The position numbers were made by a program, and so were the translations under genes. 64,000 nucleotides of DNA, from positions 62,001 to 126,000 of the forward strand of contig NHNW01000074.1 of assembly GCA_002786025.1 (NCBI GenBank), written 5' to 3'. Below, piece by piece: positions 1 to 11,606 of this stretch. Origin of the DNA: Zasmidium citrigriseum. Its lineage: Eukaryota > Ascomycota > Dothideomycetes > Mycosphaerellales > Mycosphaerellaceae. The notes beneath the pieces were generated by a model. That model worked only from the letters and a program-made list of their open reading frames with translations, had not been told where the DNA came from and did no database searches. The stretch's first letter is position 1. Each line of letters opens with the position of its first letter.

Positions 1-1317
1 GATGGCGTGGGATGGCCGCAGTATACTCAAGGAGCCCATAACAACACACCACCCTCCGAATCCAAGCCAGGAACCTACGTCGACACGAATGCTGAGGGTT
101 GGACTGCCGGTTTCTTTCCAGATAGCCTGTGGCAGCTGTACCATCGCAAGACTTCCCTTCTGCCCAAGCGACGAGGATACAAAGACCAGCCTAATCTGGA
201 GCAATGGCTCACGCAGACACAAGCGTGGACCGAGCCACTCATCACGAACGTCAACCTCACCAACACTCATGACATCGGCTTCCTCGCCAAACCTTTCGAA
301 TCCGCTTTGAACTACAATGATGAGACAAAGTATCTCCCTGTCCTAGCCCAGATGTCTCTCAATCTTGCTTCACGATTCGTGCCACCACCTGGAGTCATCC
401 GCTCCTGGAACACAAACAACGATAGCTTTGGCCAGCACGGGTCGCACGAGGACTCAGTACTGGTCATCATCGACAACATGATGAACCTCGCCCTCCTGGC
501 TCGTTCGGCTTCGATATACACACACAACACCACACTCTTAGACATCGCCATCTCCCACGCGAACAAGACGCGAGACCATCACATCCGTCCCGATGGCTCC
601 TCCTTCCATGTCTGCGATTACAGCGGGACCACGGGCGAGCTGTACCTCTGTCGCACGGCACAAGGGCTTGCCGACAATTCGACGTGGGCGAGAGGCCAGG
701 CTTGGGCCATCTACGGGTTTGCTGAGATTTACTCCCATACTGGTGACGAATCGTATCTCCAAACGTCCATGAAGGCTGCGGATTGGTTTCTTGATCACTT
801 GCCTGAAGACGGTGTGCCTTTCTGGGACTTCGATGCTCCGTATGTGCCGAATGTGACACCGAGAGATAGTTCTGCGGCGATGATTGCGGCTAGTGGGATG
901 CTTTTGTTGCAGCATGAGATTGATAAGAAAGGCAGTCATGGCGGTGGGTGGAACTGGGGAAGGGGTGACCACTGGAAGACTGGCAGAGGGCAAACTGACT
1001 ACCATGACGCGGCTGTGAAACTCATCAAGAGCACCCTGGACCTCGCATTGGCCGGCACGATCTCGTACTCGTCTATTGATGTCTCTAACCCAAACGCGAC
1101 TCTTGGTGCCGTCACTGATATCTCCACGCCTGCAAAGACGAGCGTCTCCAAGGGATTCGAATCGATCTTGATGCATGCTACGGCGAACAACAATCCCAAT
1201 GCAGGAGAAGGAACGAGTTTCGATACTGGACTGGTGTATGGCGACTTCTACCTCATTGAGGCTGGTAATCGACTGCTCCAGCGTGCTGGCCGAAAAGGTT
1301 GGAAGTCATGGAGGTAG
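1..1317 (+). CDS. Glycoside hydrolase family 88, unsaturated glucuronyl hydrolase-like (5' partial)
   Basis: The frame is open from base 1 to the TAG at 1315-1317, so the true start lies upstream of the window; about 437 residues are visible. GH88 enzymes remove unsaturated uronic acids from oligosaccharides released by polysaccharide lyases, for example in pectin breakdown. Recognisable family blocks are the aromatic N-terminal region (EGWTAGFFPDSLW), the acidic segment with IDNMMN that contains the likely catalytic Asp, and the WARGQAWAIYGFAEIY block followed by a conserved DWFLDHLP segment. No intron is needed in the visible part. Several NxT/S sites fit a secreted protein, but any signal peptide is off the window. 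It converges on the alpha/beta hydrolase, with only about 120 bases between the two stop codons. Family is confident; the exact substrate is not. Confidence 0.88.
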   Translation, partial: DGVGWPQYTQGAHNNTPPSESKPGTYVDTNAEGWTAGFFPDSLWQLYHRKTSLLPKRRGYKDQPNLEQWLTQTQAWTEPLITNVNLTNTHDIGFLAKPFESALNYNDETKYLPVLAQMSLNLASRFVPPPGVIRSWNTNNDSFGQHGSHEDSVLVIIDNMMNLALLARSASIYTHNTTLLDIAISHANKTRDHHIRPDGSSFHVCDYSGTTGELYLCRTAQGLADNSTWARGQAWAIYGFAEIYSHTGDESYLQTSMKAADWFLDHLPEDGVPFWDFDAPYVPNVTPRDSSAAMIAASGMLLLQHEIDKKGSHGGGWNWGRGDHWKTGRGQTDYHDAAVKLIKSTLDLALAGTISYSSIDVSNPNATLGAVTDISTPAKTSVSKGFESILMHATANNNPNAGEGTSFDTGLVYGDFYLIEAGNRLLQRAGRKGWKSWR

Positions 1318-1435
1318 TAGCTTGACTATACTGGAGCATTTCAGTCAATGCAGTTTAAAACTTAGAGCGGTGCTCAAGTCGACATGGTACGGACATATAC
1401 AGCAACATGACAGTCCATGGTGTCTTGTCTCACGA

Positions 1436-2757
1436 TTAAGTGCCCACGCAAGATCGAACAAACTCCAAGATGTGGTTCGCTTGGGCCGTATCTGCCGTTC
1501 CAATCGAAAGAATGTTGCTAGAAGTCTGTTCAGCTAGAGGCATTTTCTCAAATGTGCGAGGAAACCCCCATACCTGATATGATTATGGCCTTTGAGTACG
1601 TGAAACGTGGGCAGAGTGCCAGCTGGCTTCGACTTCTTTCTGTACTCGTCGAGAAACATGATGTTCCCGTCTGCGGTGGGAATACTACCTGGTTCAGCAG
1701 GATCTAATGGAATGTATATGCAGCACTCACATTTCCCATTCTACTATGCCAACGTAGATAGGCAGCTTGATCGAGTCTCTGCCAGGATGTATTAGTATAT
1801 CTTCGTCTGGGCCGGCATTATCAAGGCACGCACAATGTCGGCGAGTCCTCTGGCAGCCGTCGAAATAAGCCCAACGCTGACTTTGGCTAGCAGAGTCATC
1901 AGCGGGTGGACGCTAGACTTATGAGGTCGCAAACGTACCTCCCAGACTTCTTCAGCCTCTGAGCCAAAGTAATTGCGTAGAGTGTTCTTCCTGACTGGGT
2001 TGCTTGGATCGAAGGTGAAGGGAACGTCGATCAAGACGATGCCTGCAACTGGTGGATGGAGAGGATCTTTGGCTGGGAGAGATGGATCTCCTAGCATTTC
2101 TGGATCAGCAAGATGCAGTTGTAAGTGACTTCGGTGGAAAGGCTCGCACCAGCGGCGTAGAGATTCGTGGCAATGTGGGCACCTCCTGACGAATGCCCGA
2201 ACAGAATGACCTTGTTGACCGAGCCCCTACCGTACTCCTCGGAGGCAATGTTTTTGAACACCCATTCTCGCGCATGTTGGATATCTTCTGCGCCGCCTGG
2301 GTACTTGACGTTGGGAACCAATTGGTAATTCATCACCACCGTGACGATACCTTGATTTGCGTAATGGTAGCCCACATTGGAGTAGTTCTGCAGAACTGTA
2401 AGTGACGTTGCTTCGCATCGTGAAATTACCGACCTTACCTTGTCACTCCACTGTTTGTCTCCAGAGAAGAAGCCTCCTCCGTGGACGAAGACAAGTACAG
2501 GCTTCTCTGGGGTGCTGTCTTGAGGGACAAAGACGTCAAGGTAGTTTCGATCTTGGGGACCATACCGGATATCGAGAATCACTTTGATGTCCGACGGCAC
2601 AGGTCCGTACAGTGGCTGATATCGATCTCGCCATTTCTGACCGCTGACCGTCAGCATATATTAATGACAGCACGAAAGCCTCACAGTGACGTACAACATC
2701 GTCTCCTGGACCCCACGTAGTGGTCTCTTCTCGTACCTGTTGAAGCACAGTCTCCAT
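1436..2757 (-). CDS. Alpha/beta hydrolase (esterase/lipase-like), eight exons
   Basis: A carboxylesterase-type alpha/beta hydrolase of 317 residues. Exons: 2757-2695, 2636-2439, 2387-2150, 2099-1939, 1886-1834, 1778-1731, 1684-1574, 1517-1436. The seven introns are 46-58 nt, with GT-AG ends and good branch sites (TACTAAT in intron 5). The model is supported by conserved blocks that reappear in frame exon by exon: HGGGFF (oxyanion hole), GHSSGGAH (nucleophile Ser), EEVWEP, GLFRRLPEDSP, IYVGIVEWE and KGHNHIS, which carries the likely catalytic His, then NILSIGT near the end. No signal peptide is visible, so a cytosolic enzyme is likely. The family includes kynurenine-formamidase-like and feruloyl-esterase-like members; the substrate is unknown. 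The acceptor of intron 6 (1685-1730) is the least certain junction. Confidence 0.85.
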
Positions 2758-3649
2758 GATTTGATTCTCAAAAATGAATCCTTTCCTGCGATGTTCCTGG
2801 ACAGTGATGAATAGCTATATGTATTAGAGCATCGTCACTTGTACCTCTTCGTTTAGCGGCAGTAAGTCTGAGTCAGCCTGAAGTTGAACGAAAGTAGGGT
2901 TTTCGGGCGTTCAAGTCAACACAAAGTTGGCAAGAGCTTGATCGACGGGGAGATGATCCACACCTAGGGATGCGTGAGGATATGTATTCCAGGGATGTAC
3001 TCGATACTTTTAGTACGCCCTTCGAAAGACAGAAAATAGTCAAAGCATTGCGTATGGTGAGATATATCGAGCTCGTTCAACCTCGAAGTTAGAAAGTGCA
3101 TGTGGTCCCGTCCCTGCAATGACGTGTGCTTTCCCACCACTGGATTTGTGGACCTCCTTGAGGGAAGGTATCGTGCGACTGCCAGCTCAAGGCATTTTCA
3201 ATTTGTACGTTGGCATTGATCAATCGCAAGCAGCGCTTGCATTCACTCACCACGCAACGGCGCCAGAACGCACGGACGTCGTCGTCACATGCTAATTTTC
3301 CGTTGGCGCCGCTGAGCACATGTCTTTGGGATCTCAAGCATTGACTCAAGTGCTACGATCTCACAAGATTTCTTTACAGCATGGGAGCGTTTCGCCTGCC
3401 TTGTACGACAGATGCGACATCTTTCTGTAGAGTCAACGAGAGTCGACCTCGGTAAGCTCACGATCGTGGACGAGCTCACCCCACCCAGCTATCCACGATG
3501 AGAACATCGTCGCGGAGAATTTTGTTTATCTATTCTAATGCATGGGCATACTTTCATCGCAGCAAGTTGACAGTTTGGAATCAAGCAAACCTTCCTCTCG
3601 AGTTCTCTATTATAGTCGTACGAAGATCAAGACCGGACTGTCAACAAAC
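2758..3649. promoter_or_regulatory. Divergent intergenic region
   Basis: About 890 bases between the divergent starts of the hydrolase and the GST-like gene. Short open frames here show no family features. It presumably holds both promoters; I see no clear TATA box or repeat. Confidence 0.4.
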
Positions 3650-4767
3650 ATGTCAACCTCTCGGCCCCTACCCAACAATCATGCAGGAGAGATCATACTC
3701 TTCACATTCCCAGAATCCGTCTTTGGCCGCCGCATGGCCCGCTATCTCAATCTGAGACAACTTCCTTACTCGCAGATCAGGGTGCCGCCAAACATGCCTC
3801 GCCCCTTGCTCCAAGAAAAGCTCGGCGTCAACTATCGACGAATACCGATCATGGCCATTGGTAGGGACGTGTATATCGATACACGATTGATGCTCCCAAA
3901 ACTTGAGAAGTTCTTCCCCGAAGGCCGACTTGGAGCGACTGGCAGCTTTGAGGCCGGCTTCGAAGCGATGCTGGAGGAGTTCGTGATCGATGGAGGGCCA
4001 TTCTGGAGGACTAGCGGCTGCATGTACGTTAATTAAAGGGCAAAGGCCGTCGAAGTGTATGTCTGAGACATCTGCTGACTGTTACTTTCAGTCCAGAAAG
4101 CGCTCCATTGGTGCAAAACGAAGTCTGGATGAAAGATCGATTCGATGGATCCGGAGGTCAGTTCACGAAGAAGGCTTTGGTCGAGAATCGGTCTTGGTGC
4201 TTAAGCCAGTTGAGATTATGGCTTGGAACCGTCGAAAAGTTCCTTGGTGACGGGCGTGAATGGATTCTTGGAACACCAAAGCCGAGTCTGAGTGACATCC
4301 ACGCTGGTTGGCAATGCGATTGGGCGATAAATATGGCCGGTGACATGCGAGATGATTCTGACAAGTCGATCGCTGATATGAGGAGAGTGCTCGGCAAGGA
4401 GGAGTTCCCCCACGTGCACTCCTGGGTTGAGAGATTCAGGCGAGCGACGGAGGAAGCTGCACAGGCGAACTCAGGGGCTGGTCCTCTTGGTGAAGGGGAC
4501 GAGGCGGAAAAAGATGTTGTCAAAAGGATACTTGCAAGCGACTTTACAGAGCAAGAGCCCGTGGTCGATGAAACGGACGTTCTGGGTCTGAAAAGGGGTC
4601 AGAAAATTAGCGTTGCTCCAGTGGACTTTGGATTTACGCACAAAGATGAAGGAGTCCTGGTAGGGTTGGTAAAAGACGAAGTGGTGATCGAAGTCGATGT
4701 TCCAGGAGACAACGGCAAGCTGAGGCTTCATTATCCCAGGATCAACTTCAAGATCTTGCCACTTTGA
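3650..4767 (+). CDS. Glutathione S-transferase-like protein with C-terminal extension
   Basis: Two exons, 3650-4023 and 4092-4767, give 349 residues; the 68-nt intron has GTACGT and TTTCAG ends. An in-frame ATG at 3542 exists, but the residues between are low quality, and MSTS at 3650 sits just before the fold begins. Residues about 12-90 look like a GST N-terminal thioredoxin domain (EIILFTFPES start, YRRIPIMAIG before a conserved-Pro position, then an acidic D-T-R loop). The all-helical C-terminal domain follows (RLWLGTVEKFLGDG, KPSLSDIHAGW). About 80 extra C-terminal residues form a beta-rich tail seen in a group of fungal GST-like proteins. No signal peptide is visible. Detoxification or a secondary-metabolism isomerase role are both possible; the substrate cannot be told. 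Confidence 0.8.
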
Positions 4768-5195
4768 GTAGACTGGTCAAGAAAGTTGAGATTCCCAGCC
4801 CGGTTTTGTCTCTCTGTCGTCAATCGCGGTGCCTCACTAGAGCTTTCACCGCGTCCAAAGTCGCAGCTTATGAGAGGCAATAATGCCTGTACAAATGACA
4901 TGAATCCTGCGGTCTCGACAGTAGCCCTGCTCCTGGAATGCAACTGAGTCCAAGGAAGATCCCGACAACTCTTCCTGTTCAACCCTTGTCAGCAGGGGGG
5001 TTTCCACAAGATAGCGAAAGACTATTAACAACCTGGGACCGGAACCCTAGACATCGGCTATCTGCTTCCGTGACCGATTCAGCATTCAGATGACTGCGGT
5101 GCTTATGCAGATACTCTCAGCGGCGTCGTGTTCAACAGAGAGAGTCGTGCTTTGGCTATTCCAGGAGCGCTGATTGCCAATTCATTCCGTTTCGT
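4768..5195. promoter_or_regulatory. Intergenic, promoter side of the dioxygenase gene
   Basis: About 430 bases between the GST-like stop and the dioxygenase start. No coding signature, repeat or RNA gene seen. Confidence 0.35.
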
Positions 5196-6273
5196 ATGGC
5201 TGAGGCTCAAGTACGAGTGGTTTCACTCAAAGGTCAGCAGGGGTGCCGAAGTTGAGGGTTTGGGAGTCTTACGAATGCTGAACAGATTTTGACCGGCGCA
5301 GACCTGAGATCAAGAAGTCGTTGCTGGAGGGTGCTCAACATGCCGGCTTCTTCACGTTGATCGATCATGGCATTAGTAGAGAGGATATAGAGGCCCAGTT
5401 TAGCGTCTCGAAAGCCTTCTTCGACCTTCCCATGGAGATCAAGGGCCTCATGCCTCATGATACCAAAACCAATAACGGATGGGAGTACAAAGCTCAGCTT
5501 CGGCCAAGTACCGGTATGTACGATGAGAAGGAGTCGTTATGGTTGATGCGAGATTCGCAATGGCCGGGTGAAGAGCATGTTCCCGGATTTCGGGAAGCAA
5601 CCGTCAAGTTCATGGACAAGTGTGCTGCTGTGTCAGAGAGAGTCTGTAAGTCGAAAGTCAGTCGTATTCGTGATTGGCCTCTAACGTGTAGCAGTGTCAT
5701 GTTTTGCTGTTGAATTGGGTTTTCCGGAGGACCACTTCTCCATCGCAAATGACCCAACCATGCCGGATTGTTTAACGCAGCTCCGTCTAATCCACTATCC
5801 ACCGGCCGATAACGCCGTCGGTACATGGAGAGCAGGGAGTCACACCGACATTGGTCTTTTGACTCTATTGTTCCAGCAGGACGGTGAAGACGGCCTCGAA
5901 ATCTGTCCCGGTCGAGAATCCCACAGCAGCTTCCCGGCGAGCGACAAGTACTTTCCGTTGGCGGCGGAGACAGGTCCCATCGTGGTCAACATTGGAGACA
6001 TGTTGATGCGGTGGAGCGACGATAGGCTGAAGAGCACTTTTCATCGAGTGAAAGCGAAAGGAGTCGGCAGATCTCCTTCGCGATACTCTCTCGCATATTT
6101 CAACCAAGCCCGCAGAAATATTGTCGTCCAGGGCCCAGGCAAGAAATAGTAAGTTGATGGAAGTCGCATCCTGTCTCAGGCTCATGTATTGTGACAGTAC
6201 TCCTGTGACCGTTGGCGAGTATTTCCGCCAGGCGATCGAAAGAAACTTTAGTCCCCCGACGGTCGCGAGCTAG
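5196..6273 (+). CDS. 2-oxoglutarate/Fe(II)-dependent dioxygenase (isopenicillin N synthase-like)
   Basis: Four exons, 5196-5232, 5286-5645, 5695-6148 and 6198-6273, give 308 residues; introns are 53, 49 and 49 nt with GT-AG ends. The N-terminal DIOX_N region is clear (GAQHAGFFTLIDHGI). The catalytic core has the metal ligands in SHTDIGLLTLL (His-x-Asp) and in STFHRV (distal His), plus the RYSLAYF block whose Arg and Ser bind 2-oxoglutarate. The small first exon encodes VRVVSLKD, the usual opening of this family. The last intron adds a short tail starting YTPVTVGEYF. These enzymes oxidise small molecules in the cytosol, often in secondary metabolism, but no biosynthetic cluster surrounds this gene. 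The substrate is unknown. Confidence 0.88.
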
Positions 6274-6656
6274 CTCGCAGTCCGTTCCATGCAAGCTGTC
6301 CGTGTATTGCCATCAGATCCGCATACTTGATGAAGTTGGGGTGCTGGGATGAATTGGGAAATGCAGAAGATGAAACGTCGGACAGAAGGAAGGGGCGGCT
6401 CGGGTAAATTGCTTTCCGGCTTTTCGCGCTAGCACGTGAGTCTTGGCACCGAATCAAGACTCCGAATGAATGTGGTCTATGGTATAGTAATGTACACAGT
6501 GTTCATTTGCATAAGTGAAACCAATTTCAAGAGCATTCTGAATACCCGTACCAAGCGCCGGCGCTGTATCGTTTCGCTAAATAAGGAACGTCGATAAAGA
6601 TACAAAGTCTTCATTCCCCAATTTCACAACTTCTCTAGCTTTTCTCGCTCGTCCCT
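6274..6656. other. Intergenic
   Basis: About 380 bases between convergent gene ends (dioxygenase and HsbA-like). Nothing else recognised. Confidence 0.35.
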
Positions 6657-7532
6657 CTATGCCTGAACATAGCCATTGAGGTGATTCATATAGTCAGTGA
6701 TCTTGCAAAAATCGGGCACAGCTTCGCCATTGTTGGCCGTAGTATCAGAGTAAGCATCCTGGGCGGCACGCTCAACAACATAGACAAAGTCGATGGCGCT
6801 CTTCGGGTCAGTCGGTGTACCAAGGTCGAACGTTGGGCACTTGACAGGTCCATCAGCATTTGCGGCCTTCTTGAAGGTCTCGATGGTGTTCTGGGCGTTG
6901 GTGAAGGCAGTCTTAGCCTCGCTGCTGACTGGCTGGCCTGATGGGATGTTGTTAAGAGCGGAGATGAGAGCCTCGAGAGCGACTTCGGTTGCGGTCCAGG
7001 TCTGGCCGAGCTTGTTCGCGTCGTAGCCTTCGGCGTTTATAACGGCGGCGACGGGCTTATTGGAGGCGCCGTTTTGAGATGTGCCGAGGATGGTGAAGAT
7101 GTAGTTCTTCGTAGCGAAGAATGTTCCATAGGCAACGCAATAGTCGTTGTTGATGGTATCTTGCGAAGACGCAGTGTTTTGAAGGTCCAATGACAGCTGT
7201 GCCAGATTGTTCTGCGTAGTGTTCAGGGCGGTAATGGCTCCCTCAGCAGTAGTGATCTCGCCCTGATAGACAAAAGGCGGGCAGCTGCCTGTTGTGACAG
7301 ACTTCTCGATACTCTCGAACTGGGACTGGGCGCTGTTGAAGTCATTCTCGGCGTTGGCCTGGTTGGTCTGGACGATGTCGTTCGTCAGGTAGACGATCGT
7401 GTTCTCGAGGTTGACAATCGATTGCTGAGTCTCCTGGGAGGCCGGGAGAGTAGCTTGTCGCTCCGCAAGTGGTACGGCGTGAGAGACGCCCAAGAGGGCG
7501 AAGGCCGAGAAAGCGACTGAAGTGTACTGCAT
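6657..7532 (-). CDS. Secreted HsbA-like / galactomannoprotein-type cell-wall protein
   Basis: Single exon of 291 residues. The ATG at 7532 is chosen because it opens a clear signal peptide (MQYTSVAFSAFALLGVSHAV) ending near Ala-Val-Pro; the in-frame extension upstream is not signal-like. The mature chain is helical, Asn/Gln/Thr/Ala-rich and low in aromatics, as in hydrophobic-surface-binding protein A and Mp1-type wall proteins. Typical HsbA is about 180 residues, so this one is long. It holds four Cys in two similar halves: SCPPF...DYC and KCPTF...DFC, each Cys pair about 60-65 residues apart, so it looks internally duplicated. Expected location is the cell surface or medium. Family call is moderate; the secretion call is strong. 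Confidence 0.75.
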   Translation of the reverse strand: MQYTSVAFSAFALLGVSHAVPLAERQATLPASQETQQSIVNLENTIVYLTNDIVQTNQANAENDFNSAQSQFESIEKSVTTGSCPPFVYQGEITTAEGAITALNTTQNNLAQLSLDLQNTASSQDTINNDYCVAYGTFFATKNYIFTILGTSQNGASNKPVAAVINAEGYDANKLGQTWTATEVALEALISALNNIPSGQPVSSEAKTAFTNAQNTIETFKKAANADGPVKCPTFDLGTPTDPKSAIDFVYVVERAAQDAYSDTTANNGEAVPDFCKITDYMNHLNGYVQA

Positions 7533-8446
7533 GGTGTGAGACGCTGAAGTTGTTGCAAGTATTGTGTTTGGGAGGATAGATGATATTGGTTGTTGTCGAA
7601 CTATCGAGTTGTCGAGCTGCTTGTGTTGATGAGATTGATTCGACAGAGGAGAACACGATCTCTTATATCTTGCACATGCACTAATCGTCACTGCACCAAC
7701 TCTTGGATGGATCTCCGACTGTTCGTGTCAGCCATAAACCCTTGACAGAAACATCAGGGCCATAGAACTCGCAGTTGCGATGACGGAGAGTGACCCATTA
7801 CAACAGCCTCGTAGAAAGCACTTGCAAAGCTACCGGCTGCCTCGTGAAAGCGTGATGAAGTAGCATCGTAGTAGTCGAAAATAGCTGCATCGATCCTCCG
7901 TCGTCAGGGAAGAAAATCCCCGGCACTCCGGTTCGTCAGTCGGTGTCATCTGTCTCTTCTGCACAGCCTGACGGCAGAGCCCGTGGACAGGAAGCGGTTG
8001 GATGAAAAAGCATCCGCCCTCAGCTCCATCATCGAAGTGCCACCTGCCCACCCGTATTGAGGGCAGTGGAGCTGACGCAGGAACAGTGCGGTGAAGGTCA
8101 TGGGGCTGAAAGCCGCATCGGCACTGTTGCACAAGTCCAAACCAGCGCACAGCAACTTCGAAGCATGTTCGGAGATGTAGGGCTTGCTCGTATTGGATTT
8201 AGTACCTGTCGATTCCTTCACTTCGTCATATGCGTGTTTGTTGATCCTTCCTAATCCAGTCTAGGCGCATCAGACTCCCGACAGATATAGCTGAGGTGCC
8301 TCCAGCTGGGAAGATTTTGCGAAGTTCGCTATGCGGCTGTCGGGTCCTCCACTTGGAGAAGAGAGGCTGAAGACTTGAATATGTGGACTGTATACTGTGG
8401 TGTTTTGCGAGAACATCTTTAAATTGATTCTCCAAAGGGCGTAATC
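7533..8446. promoter_or_regulatory. Promoter region of the HsbA-like gene, then intergenic
   Basis: A TATA-like element on the minus strand (GATATAAGAG, near 7661-7669) lies about 130 bases upstream of the HsbA-like ATG. The rest, up to the end of the transcription-factor gene, holds short frames on both strands with no family features. Confidence 0.4.
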
Positions 8447-10686
8447 TTAGGCCGGTGGCGGCATGAAAGGATCGCCCTCGTCATTGCGCAAGAAAGGCGA
8501 CCAGACACCGACTCCTTCCTCCGCTGGGAATGACTCGGGGAAGTATCCAGATGCTCTGTTGCTATACGGCGGCTCAGAAACACTTGGATCGTTGGGCCAC
8601 GTGGTGTGAGACTGTTGAGCAGTGCTATCGAATCGCGAATCTGGTGTTGTTTCTATCGAGCCGGGTGTCAGAGGGTTCAGTTCTGGAATGCGCGCATAGT
8701 CAAGTAGCTCCCACAACATGGAACCGTGCTTGATGGCAATCTTCTGTGATAGGGAAATGGCGCTCGTGAGCGTCTTCGCGGTTTCGATGTCAGGCCTGAA
8801 ATAGCGCAAGAGATGTGCCATGTTGTTGAAGATTGGCCAGCGGACCGGCTTGGATTCCAGAAACGCGAGCGCTGCTCGGGCTCGTTCCCGGGAGGCAGCA
8901 GCAATAGCCGGATCGTCATGGCTCTCGTATAATCGATTGATAACACCAGGGAGCATTGCACAATATCCGTAGAAGCTCGATTGCACCAGTCGCCCATATT
9001 GCTGGGCATCAGTCAGCATACCAAGGAGTTCAGTTGCATGACGGTGACATCTTGCTAGCCCTGTAGAAAAGGAGGATGGAAGGTCAGCAAAGGTCTGAAC
9101 ACAGTAACATGGCTTCCAGCCTTCGCTGCTTACCTTCGGCGACAAAACTTGGCGGAACTTGTGCTGATGTGTTTTGCAGTAGGTGGTGGAAGATGAACGG
9201 GTGGTTAAGCAAACAATGAGTGAGATGGTAGATGGCGTGCGAATAGAGGAAGTGTCCAGCCCGCTGCTTGTCCACCTGGCCGTCGAATGTGAACTGATAT
9301 TGTAGTGTCTCTGTCACGGTGCTGAGCGTGCAGGGCGATAACGATTCGAAGTGTAGCAGGATGCCGTGAACATCATGATACTGGGAACGTGGATCCCAAG
9401 GAACATGTTGACCTTTCGGTGACCGCTTCAAAGCGAATCTATCGTCGGTCAAAAGGCAGATTTTGAGTGTGGGCTGACAGCGGCTCTCACCTGATGAAGC
9501 GACCAAGCGCTGATGCCATCAAGACGGTCATTGCAAAGTAATCCAGATTCTGATGGCCCGGCGCAGTTGGATCCTCGATCACTGCCTCCAGCGTGGGCTC
9601 AACATCGCTAATGAGACCGTTTCGAAAGAGGTCCTCATGGCACGGAAGCCGCACTGTACAGTCTGCATCCAACAGCGAACGAGGTCGATTCGGCCCAAGT
9701 GATATCAGCGCGTCCAAGAGGTACACAGACCAGAAAGTCCGTCGACGCTCTTCTTGCTCGTACACCGACAGACTCTCATCAGGCTCTTCATTCAGTCGCA
9801 GGCCTTGCGCGAATCGTATGGTGAGGGAGAACTTCACCCAGCCAAGTTTAGTACGTCCGGCTATCAAACATCAGCGACACCATCACGTCGATTCCCCTTC
9901 GGCGACTTACAGGTAAAGTCGATCGCCGACAACATGCTCGTTGCCTGGACCATGGAGAACTCCAAGTTCGCATCATAAGAGAACGAGTCTTCATAGATCT
10001 GATTCCACGAGGCATTCGCATATGCCGTCATGGCTTCAGCTTGACGGTCGCGATAGTACTCGTGGTCGGAAAATCGGCATGCTGTCGCGACGAAAGCCAG
10101 CATCAAGTACTCCGGAAGACAATCGTCGTCAAACCTACGACGGAATGTTGTCTCGTGGAAGTACGAGTAAGGTTGATTGTGGTTGTGCTCGAAGTACATA
10201 TCGATGAGATGTCGTTGGACGTCGCGATCAGGCAGCGTCGAGAATTCGCTCTCGTTCGCACCGGCTTCGACATCGTCACAGACGCGCTTGCCGCTATACT
10301 GTCTGCTGGAATGTCGTACAGTCCCCGAAGAAGCCGATGTTGGACTGGGAATTGGCAGCGTGCCTTCATCGTTGAGGAGACTTAGCTTTGCTTCCAACAA
10401 TGCAACGCGTGCTGCAAGCGCAGTCTCCGATGGTTGAATACTCGAAGGTCGTCGGAGGGATGATTGTTTGGAAACGTGTTCCGATGAGGAGCCATCCCAT
10501 TCGCAAGGCTGGCCCAGCCGGGCGCAAAACGCACATACCTGCAAAGGTAGGCGCAACGTTAACAGATGGGCGAGTCTTGATGCGTGAGAGACCTACTGGC
10601 TTCTCTCCGGAACATCGCGCCTTCTTCCTTCTGCAATTCAAACACGCTTGTCGGGCTCGTTTGGGTTCTCTCCGGTCGTGGCTCAT
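8447..10686 (-). CDS. Zn2Cys6 fungal transcription factor
   Basis: Five exons, 10686-10597, 10538-9911, 9860-9491, 9438-9134 and 9060-8447, give 668 residues. Introns are 58, 50, 52 and 73 nt with GT-AG ends. The binuclear zinc cluster near residues 14-42 has all six Cys in C-x2-C-x6-C-x6-C-x2-C-x6-C spacing (ACLNCRRKKARC, then VCAFC...QPCEW) and is interrupted by intron 1, a common position. A short coiled-coil (ALAARVALLEAKLSLL) follows. The middle homology domain has the usual blocks (DMYFEHNHNQPYSYFHE; EERRRTFWSVYLLDALIS). It should be a nuclear DNA-binding regulator recognising CGG-type half sites. The HMG-CoA lyase gene lies upstream on the same strand; a regulatory link is only a guess. 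Confidence 0.9.
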
Positions 10687-11606
10687 CGTATACTGGGTCG
10701 ACGAAGGGTCTCGGAAAATGAGCCTACAAGTGACGAAGCTGCCAGTGAAGAAAAGCTCGATAATATCATTATCATACTTCCAATTTAGCACGAATTTACC
10801 ATAACGGTGGTAGCTGGCTGAGTCTCGACTGCCCCAGGTGGAGCAAGAGACATGCTTGTGTACATGGCCAGGTCTGGCTGGTCAGACCCCTGAGTCTAAG
10901 CCACTGATGCCTTGCACATGAAAACGATTGCTCTCGTAACGAGTGCCAGTATCGATCGTGGGGCGATTGCGTTATTCCAGTCCGGCTCTTCCTGACCAAT
11001 AGCATGAGCGAATTGACAATGGCGCCCCCAATTGCGGCGTGGATGTAGTTTACGGTGCACACGTGCCGGAAGTTTGAAGATTGTACCGCTCGAGTTGGGT
11101 CTCACTTGTATGGTCTCGGAGTGGACCGGCTTGATAAGATGCTGATAGCGGTTGGACAAGTCGAGTATACTGCTGAATTCAGCAACGAGCGGGCTACAGC
11201 AACAGGCTTGTCATCTTTTCGACCCCGAGGCGGTCGTCGGTCTCGACTTATCGAACGCTCCGGAGTCGGTCCAAAGCAACGGCCTGCCGAGATTCGGTGT
11301 AGTCATCTTCGATCTCACGTCCGAGCATGGTGACCTGGTCCCGAATGTGCCGTTGATGCTTTCCGTACGTACATGATCCTGGCAACGTGACAGGCAACTT
11401 CGTGAAAGACGTTGATTGACCGCCAGGAACTCGCGCGCAGAGCATCTGGTTTGTACTGCTTCTCCTCGATATAGTTGTTGCAGCTGCGAATAGGTAGTCG
11501 TGAACGGAGTGTCGAAGTTGAAACCCTAACAAGACTCTGGCTTTTTTGAGTTTGTGCTCCATTTGTACGCTGACGTTCGGAAATCACTCCGATTCAGTAG
11601 GCATGT
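10687..11606. promoter_or_regulatory. Intergenic between HMG-CoA lyase and Zn2Cys6 gene
   Basis: About 920 bases, presumed promoter of the transcription factor and 3' region of the lyase gene. Frames of 80-140 codons occur on both strands but lack domains and splice continuity. Nothing further recognised. Confidence 0.35.

Noticed and set aside
538..1176. 212-codon antisense frame over the GH88 gene
   Set aside because: Overlaps conserved GH88 blocks on the other strand and has no family features.
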